From the NCBI GenBank assembly GCA_030998225.1, contig JAPYXD010000466.1:3451001-3515000 (forward strand): a stretch of 64,000 nt of DNA. The letters are read 5' to 3'. Below, piece by piece: positions 59,401-64,000 of this stretch. The translations under genes and the position numbers were made by a program. Source of the DNA: Diplolepis rosae. Lineage: Eukaryota > Arthropoda > Insecta > Hymenoptera > Diplolepididae. A model generated the notes under the pieces. That model worked only from the letters and a program-made list of their open reading frames with translations. It was not told the origin of the DNA and did not search any database. Numbering within the stretch: position 1 is the first letter of the stretch; each line of letters starts with the position of its first letter.

Positions 59401-60230
59401 TTTTTTGAGCGAACAATAGAATTTACCTTTTTTCATAAAAAATTTTCCGTAACTTGAAGTCACTGAAAATTATTTTTTTTGTCCCTGTTTTTAGTCAGTC
59501 GCTTCTGGTCACCCTAATCAACTACTGTCTAAGAAGCAGAAGTATCCTTTAATATGCTCGAAAGATAAGAACACGTGTTTATTATTTTATCTTTCAAATA
59601 AATTTATGCTAATTTTTTCTTTTAAAAGTATTGTATTAGTTATGTTCTACAGGAAAAATTATCGAACAAGTAACGATGGAAAAAGCACAGAATATAGCAA
59701 AAAACAAAAATTTACAGCTAGTACAGGTTATCGATCTCAGTTTCAAGTCAACAATAGCAACATATCAACTCATGTCTCAATCTCAACTTATTGAAGAGGA
59801 GATTCGTGCAAAGAGTCGAAAAAATTTGGACAAAAGATCTGCTGCGAAGCAAACGAAACTTATCATAATTTCTGCGAAGATAGATGAACATGATTTGCAG
59901 GTCAAAGTAAACAAATTAGAAAGATTGCTCAAAAAGAATCACAAGGTGGAAATTTTTATTTCCAATGAAGGAAATGACGCTGCGGTGGTAAGACATTTTT
60001 TATAAATTATTTTTTAAATGAAATCGTACCCAAAAGATATTAGTTGAGTTTCATGATTACTAAATATAAATAGCAGTTTCACTTATTTACAGGATGCTGT
60101 TGCTAAATCAATCGGAAAAGGTTTATCTGACAATGGTAAATTGCAAAAGAGAGTGTCAAAAAAAACTGGTATAAAATTGTACTTTGAACCAAATTTACCC
60201 AATCACACACAAGAAGATGATCCTTCGTAG
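53470..60230 (+). CDS. mIF3: Mitochondrial translation initiation factor IF-3
   Basis: IF-3 binds the mitochondrial small ribosomal subunit and helps place the start codon. Three exons: 53,470-53,716, 59,653-59,987 and 60,093-60,230 (240 codons with stop, 239 aa). Splice sites are aag|gtattt, ctacag|g, gtg|gtaaga and ttacag|g. Phases fit: intron 1 splits a Gly codon (G|GA) and intron 2 is phase 0. Exon 1 gives a basic, Ser/Phe-rich, acid-poor leader typical of a matrix-targeting signal, then KKTVPIQKITLLSPEG. Exon 2 gives EKAQNIAKNKNLQLVQV, YQLM, an Arg/Lys-rich linker and SAKIDEHDLQVKVNKLERLL, which fit the IF-3 N- and C-domains. Exon 3 ends PNHTQEDDPS. Start ATG has a good context (accATGG). 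Intron 1 (5.9 kb) is packed with nested transposons. It converges with SF3A3. Confidence 0.92.
53790..53868. repeat. (TA)n microsatellite
   Basis: tatatatatgtatttatgtatatatata at about 53,825-53,867, preceded by an aatagaatagaat run. It lies in intron 1 of mtIF3. Confidence 0.85.
53905..54225. repeat. Palindrome, ~120-bp arms
   Basis: tgatcgatatggtgattaat..gtaagatatgaagtaaaaaa pairs with ttttttacttcatatcttac..ttaatcaccatattggtcat. It lies in intron 1 of mtIF3. A loosely similar text (atggatcgacc..catatgatt) is at 60,500-60,680. Confidence 0.8.
54240..54702 (-). pseudogene. mariner transposase C-terminal part
   Basis: mariner transposase is a DD34D cut-and-paste enzyme. On the minus strand this part reads KGRAITGTYNAALLDRL, then FHDDNAPSYTS, HPPYSLDLTLSDYYLF and an NLKRWLCGRRF tail. 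HDDNAP carries the second catalytic Asp, and the third Asp lies in the SDYYLF block (LTLSDYY). Frame is broken by stops (for example after SNIV and YLF). The protein is continued at 57,113-57,253, after a 2.4-kb insertion. Confidence 0.88.
55775..55825 (-). ncRNA. Hammerhead-ribozyme-like motif
   Basis: On the minus strand: stem I GGCA (55,816-55,819), CTGAAGA (55,809-55,815), stem II GGCC/GGCC, GAAA (55,787-55,790), ACGT then U, then TGCC (55,779-55,782) closing stem I. Four perfect stem I pairs support the fold. One unpaired G precedes stem II. Confidence 0.55.
56611..56660 (+). ncRNA. Hammerhead-ribozyme-like motif, mirror copy
   Basis: Plus-strand twin of the motif at 55,775-55,825: GGCA (56,615-56,618), CTGAAGA (56,619-56,625), GAAA (56,644-56,647), cleavage expected after 56,651, TGCC (56,652-56,655). 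Both would be read outward-to-inward on opposite strands of one palindrome. Confidence 0.55.
57113..57253 (-). pseudogene. mariner transposase middle part
   Basis: The minus-strand translation INHYTPESLEESKQWV, then SAGKVMANV, is the block after the first catalytic Asp in mariner transposases. It joins the C-terminal part at 54,240-54,702 once the 54,703-57,112 insertion is set aside. The N-terminal ~150 residues, including the expected DE-x-W, are missing or unrecognisable past 57,253. Confidence 0.85.
57254..58206. other. mtIF3 intron 1, nothing recognised
   Basis: AT-rich intron sequence without a recognisable frame or repeat. Confidence 0.45.
58207..58347 (+). repeat. 141-bp direct repeat, copy 1
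   Basis: Starts tgttgtaacaataaaa, contains ctgtatgatttagaatta and ttagcgcact, ends tcaactactgt. Copy 2 is at 59,196-59,331 and continues after a hAT MITE at 59,525-59,528. Confidence 0.85.
58717..58803. repeat. Short inverted repeat, ~87 bp
   Basis: agagcatggcattgacgtga and its near complement ending aatgacatgctctt enclose tccaatacttattgtgg. It could be a tiny MITE. Confidence 0.65.
58843..58871 (+). repeat. (ATCGTTA)n microsatellite
   Basis: Four copies of atcgtta in a row. Confidence 0.85.
59196..59528 (+). repeat. 141-bp direct repeat, copy 2 (interrupted)
   Basis: It matches 58,207-58,347 up to atcaacta, is then split by the hAT MITE at 59,332-59,516, and resumes with the duplicated atcaactactgt. 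Confidence 0.85.
59332..59516. mobile_element. hAT-type MITE with 8-bp TSD
   Basis: The ends are TAGGGTGACCAGACGTCCCC and its complement ending CTGGTCACCCTA. The 185-bp element is flanked by ATCAACTA at 59,324-59,331 and 59,517-59,524. The uninterrupted paralogue at 58,337-58,345 reads tcaactact, an empty site in the same window. Confidence 0.95.
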
Positions 60231-61001
60231 CAAATAGAGGAAAACGATTTTAGGATGTAAATAAGTAATCTAAATATTTCTCCTTTTTTCGAGAAAAATT
60301 AAGTGAATAGTTCAAGTTTTTAAAACGTATTTTTATTTTTTAGTTACATACTATAAAAGATGAAAACGAAGTATTATTTATACCCCTTATTATTACAAAA
60401 TCTTAGTTTGCCTTCATCCTTGACTCCGAATTTAATGCTGGAGTATCCACAAAATTTCTTCGTCTCTTATCTTATTTTTTTCCCCGTCACTTCATGGCTA
60501 TGGATCGACCTGACTATATGATTGGATTCCTACGTTCCTGGAATTTGTTGGTCTATAAAATGAGTACAAAGTGAAATATCGAGTTGAATATGTACGAATT
60601 GGAAATCTCATTTTGTATGGACATAAGTTTAAAGACAAGAAAATTCCATTAAGGTAGAAATCCGATTATATGATCCGGTTAATTTATGGCCTTATGCGCA
60701 TGTGATACTTAAGACAAGGAGGAAGTTCATATGAACAAATTTTGCTAAAATTTAACTTTTCTCTATTTTCAAAGCCAAAAGAAGTTTATATACGTCCATT
60801 TTTATCTTCTCCACCATTTCCCAAATTTTAAATACAAAATATTATGTATTCTGGACACAAACATGTAAAATTTAAATCAATAAAATTTGTGAATTTCACA
60901 AGTATCACATGTGCTTAAAACTGTTAGTATTAGTTTGCTGTTTGGAGACTCGTAAGTTTTTTTTAAAGTTTCAACGACGCATTTGGATTTGAAAAGAAAC
61001 T
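60231..61001. other. Convergent intergenic region mtIF3/SF3A3
   Basis: This holds both 3' UTRs. No canonical AATAAA was found close to either stop. The segment 60,725-60,920 is repeated at 62,020-62,217. Confidence 0.5.
60725..60920 (+). repeat. Diverged direct repeat, copy 1
   Basis: The order ctaaaatttaacttt, ccaaaagaagtttatatacgtcc, atcttctccaccatttccca, ctggacacaaacatgta and cacatgtgctt matches copy 2 at 62,020-62,217 with many substitutions. The two copies flank the last SF3A3 exon. Confidence 0.75.
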
Positions 61002-61529
61002 TTACAAAAGTCCTTGTCGTTTTAAATCCTCGTACGTTTTCCGATTGACGACGTTGCCGAGTGAATCTTCAAATTCCTCCTCTTGTTCTGGTTGCCATCG
61101 TTCCGCTTGTTTTTGTGCCTTCAATTTTTCCCACAAAGCCAAGGCATCTTCGATCTGTGTTACGTTAGCGAAATGGGCCGTGTTTGGAATACCAAGACAT
61201 CGCATTCCGTGAGCATGTCTCCATTCTGCAAAATGTCTCTGAAAAGCCTTTGGTCCCTTGTACGTAAAATTGCCACAGATTTCGCAATTGTAGCTAATAT
61301 TTAATCCGTGGAGTTTGTAAAGCCAGTAAGGAATCGGTTTTCCGTCCCAACCCAGGGGAAGGTTTTTGGGATTATACGGAACTTCGTTGTCGTCGTCGTC
61401 TTCAGAATCAGTTGCACTGGCTTCTGCATCTGAATCTCCTCGTTCTCCTTCGGTTCTTGCTTGCTTCCTTTGGACGTTTTCTTTTGTCGCAACTCTTTGA
61501 ATAGATACTAATTCTGCAAGTTTATAAAC
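61002..61529 (-). CDS. SF3A3: Splicing factor 3A subunit 3, last coding exon
   Basis: SF3A3 (SAP61, yeast Prp9) is part of the U2 snRNP SF3a complex and acts in pre-mRNA branch-site recognition. The exon starts at 61,529 after a ttattccag acceptor in phase 0 and encodes 175 residues to the stop at 61,002. The order is VYKLAELVSIQRVATKENVQRKQART, an acidic linker (SEDDDDNE), PYNPKNLPLGWDGKPIPYWL, then a matrin-type zinc finger (CEIC, FQRHF, WRHAHGM), then HFANVTQIEDALALWEKL and the invariant C-terminal KTYEDLKRQGLL. The match to the family C-terminus is near complete. The N-terminal two thirds (about 320 residues) must lie in exons upstream (higher coordinates) that I did not find before 64,000. 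Confidence 0.96.
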   Translation of the reverse strand, partial: VYKLAELVSIQRVATKENVQRKQARTEGERGDSDAEASATDSEDDDDNEVPYNPKNLPLGWDGKPIPYWLYKLHGLNISYNCEICGNFTYKGPKAFQRHFAEWRHAHGMRCLGIPNTAHFANVTQIEDALALWEKLKAQKQAERWQPEQEEEFEDSLGNVVNRKTYEDLKRQGLL

Positions 61530-62960
61530 CTGGAATAAAGGATGCAAAATTTATTACGTACATATTATAATTAATTTTCAAGAAGTCCGGACAAGATCTT
61601 TAATAAGTTATGAGAAAATTTACAAAAATCAGAAAATAAAATTTTTTGCGAATTGACTTGATCAATTTTGATGAACAAAAAATATATTATGAAAACTACC
61701 AAGAATAAAAAAAAATCAGAATCTGATTTGAAACTTAAAATGGTACATAATAGACATCAATATAAAATTCAAAGTAAATTTAAAGAATTGCAATCGAATG
61801 TAAATGCGTCACCGCGATGTATATTTTGAAAATTATTGATTTTTATAAAATAAAATTTATTTTAGAAAAGACAAATTTTTCGGCCTTGGTATTTTTTAAA
61901 ATGCTGCCACTATTTTGGATTATTTCCATTACATGTAGTTACAGAAAACAGAAAGCCCTTCTCTACTTTCTTATTATTGTGCTTCGTCCCTGGTCGACGA
62001 TTTTATTTCCTGCCAGCGTATGTATGTTTCCGATAGATTTTTCTAAAATTAAACTTTTTTTCATTTTCCAAACCAAAAGTTGTCTATCTGCGTCCGTTTT
62101 CATCTTCTCTGCTGTTTCCCAGCTTTTATATACAAAATTTTATCTCTTTTGGACACAAAAATGTAGAAATGTAAAGTCAATACAATTTTCCAATTTTCCA
62201 TATGTCACATGCTCTTGAGGAAGAAGAAAGTCAACTTTTTTGGAACAACCTATCGCGACTCAACACTTCCCCCCATTTTTCAAGTCCAGTGAAGTTTTAC
62301 TGTACTGCTGTCAAAAGTGAACTCTTCCTAGAGGATTATTCATATATGACCATCTGCGACGAAAGGGACCCAACGCTGCAAACCTAAATTTTACAGCACA
62401 AGCGATCGTAGGTGAGGGTGAAAAAAAAGGATAGTAGAAGTGTAGAACATCTACAAAACCCAGTCCCTTCATTATACCACTACATGCTTACGCGCTGTTT
62501 ATACGCGCGTTTCTCTTTCCGACACGTGTTATGGCCCACGTGTGTCGTCAAACATAACTATAACTTTTGAAAAGTCGTTGATATTTATGAGAAAGTAGTC
62601 ACTATTATTAGATATAATTTTGATTCTACATAAATTTAATCAATAAATAATATCTTTTCATTGATGAAAAAATCGGTAAAGTGATCATGTAAAATTTTAT
62701 TTATTACTGCAATGACATTCAACGATTATTATTTATCCCTCAATAGGCCAAGAATCGGCATCTCTTTCAGTTCTGAGTCACGCTGATACGTGTGAGAAAG
62801 AGAGGCATAGAAAAATAAGGAAAGGTACAGCCGAAGACTTACGAATCGAGCGACACCAGTGAAAGAGCTGGTGAATACAGCGTGTAAAGATGTAGTGGTA
62901 AAGTGGAGGGGCTGGTTTTAATTGACTTAAAAATTTTTGGTTTTCTGTAAATGAAAGACA
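61530..62960. other. Probable SF3A3 intron; no exon recognised
   Basis: No SF3A3-like frame was found on the minus strand. It contains the second copy (62,020-62,217) of the repeat at 60,725-60,920. Confidence 0.45.
62020..62217 (+). repeat. Diverged direct repeat, copy 2
   Basis: Partner of 60,725-60,920: ctaaaattaaactttttttc, ccaaaagttgtctatctgcg, ttggacacaaaaatgtag, cacatgctctt. Confidence 0.75.
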
Positions 62961-63189
62961 AACTCAAAAACTATCGATCAGTAAAAAAAAACTCGAAATC
63001 AATCTTTGCAGCGTTAGGTATTGGGCTGAAGTTTGTAACAACATCTGGTGTAACGATTTTTATGCAAAGGGAAAGACGTTTTCTTTCGTCATTTCGGGAG
63101 GGGTCGTGCCAATAGCCGAAATAAGCAATATTCAGGGAGGGGGACTTTTGCCGTCCATGGACGACAACAAGAAAATAATTGCCGCTTAC

Positions 63190-63305
63190 GCATGCTCGTT
63201 GGCGCTTGGAAACCTGTCGGTCGACTGCTCTAGCTCGAATCCCAGCGCAGTCCAAAGCGTCTTTTTCCACAGAAAGATTTCAAATTCTTTACATTTACAT
63301 TACGC
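63190..63305 (+). mobile_element. SINE-like element
   Basis: ctagctcgaatcccagcgc (box-B-like) followed by cagtccaaagcgtc and tttttccacagaaagatttc matches the element at 26,578-26,750 in the plus orientation. Confidence 0.6.
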
Positions 63306-63421
63306 TACTCTCAACTGTAGCATAAAAACTAGTTTACGCGCCTGAGGCACATAGATGCATATTAAATTCAAATGTAAAGAATTCGAAATCTGAAATGTAA
63401 TGTAAAAATCGAACGGCGCAT

Positions 63422-63883
63422 ACGCCTATAACCATGCAGTGTTGGCACCGTACTGACAAAGCCTTGTATGTTTGAACTGCGCATGCTCTATTACAATACG
63501 CTACTTCAACCCAAGATCGAGAAAATCAAAATTGCCGGAACTAGTCGCTAAATATCAATAAAAATATCAAGTAATTACCCAAATTGTGTGCATTGGCACG
63601 TGTTCTATTTTATGTACCTCCGACGTGTAAACTCGTTTTACGCTACAGTTGAGAGTAGTGTAATGTTGTGTATTACGATACAGAGGAATGTAATGTAAAA
63701 ATTAAACTGCGCATGTGCATATAACCATACAGCGGAGCGTAATCTTCTTATCCTTCTTCGTTCAGCGTTGGCACCGTACTGACAAAGCCTTGTACATTTG
63801 AACTGCGTATGCTCTATTACAATACGCTAATACTACATAAGATCGATAAAATCAAAATAGCCGGAACTAGTCGCGAAATATCA
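63422..63883 (+). repeat. ~125-bp direct repeats, two copies
   Basis: gttggcaccgtactgacaaa..gctctattacaatacgct..gccggaactagtcgc occurs at about 63,440-63,548 and 63,767-63,876. Between them lies a spacer with ttacgctacagttgagagta, which is the complement of a stretch near 63,300-63,320. Confidence 0.8.
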
Positions 63884-64000
63884 AGTGCAATGGACGAGAA
63901 TCATGATGAATACTAAACTAAATTCGAGTATACGCATAAAAACTCGCATACACACCGAAATAACATAAAATAGAATATGTGCCAATGCACACAATTCGGG
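63578..64000. repeat. Inverted repeat reaching the window end
   Basis: ccaaattgtgtgcattggca (63,578) with tctattttatg pairs with cataaaatagaat..tgccaatgcacacaatt at 63,963-64,000. The structure may continue beyond the window. Confidence 0.65.

Noticed and set aside
61817..62218. 133-aa plus-strand hydrophobic frame
   Set aside because: It overlaps a diverged direct repeat, has no signal or domain I recognise, and lies in a probable SF3A3 intron.

Overview
The window is AT-rich, intron-bearing animal DNA, most likely from an insect. Evidence for this is the coding style and the mix of mobile elements: mariner, P-like THAP transposases, an R1-clade LINE, a Penelope-like element, Ty3/gypsy and hAT MITEs. 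I cannot fix the order; Hymenoptera is possible but not shown. Only two host genes are seen, both near the right end. The rest is repeat DNA, unusually rich in inverted repeats (foldbacks).

Layout. 1-7.4 kb: the tail of an R1-clade LINE, a 960-bp foldback element carrying a transposon-protein fragment, and a decayed Ty3/gypsy element (gag zinc knuckles, two tandem retropepsin-like domains, RT and RNase H, no integrase). 7.4-33.2 kb: a 26-kb interval bounded by 2.6-2.9 kb inverted arms. Inside it lie a 42-bp satellite with two dated insertions, a ~3.6-kb transposase gene (DDE-like core, Ulp1-type protease, PHD finger; one frameshift) and a chain of smaller palindromes and MITEs. 33.9-36.3 kb: a Penelope-like element on the minus strand with RT, GIY-YIG and a hammerhead-ribozyme-like motif. 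37.6-39.7 kb: a second hammerhead-like palindrome, a tandem repeat and SINE/tRNA-like pieces. 40-43.2 kb: a GC-richer, broken R1-clade LINE, the parent type of the short tails at 1, 12.4 and 27.5 kb. 44.3-51.7 kb: palindromes, a hAT MITE, a ~127-bp tandem repeat split by a P-like element with a THAP fragment, and a second P-like element with long inverted arms around the transposase C-terminus.

53.5-60.2 kb: the gene for mitochondrial translation initiation factor 3 (plus strand, three exons; splice phases fit exactly). Its 5.9-kb first intron holds a nested stack: a mariner split by a TIR element, which holds a pogo-like element, which holds a palindrome with two hammerhead-like motifs. 61.0-61.5 kb: the last coding exon of splicing factor SF3A3 (minus strand), tail to tail with mtIF3; its other exons lie beyond what I can recognise. 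63-64 kb: a SINE-like piece and more repeats.

The two host genes are unrelated in function (organelle translation, nuclear splicing) and simply converge. The main interest is the density and nesting of foldback DNA, the ribozyme-like motifs, and the possibility that the 7.4-33.2 kb interval is one very large foldback element or hairpin locus.
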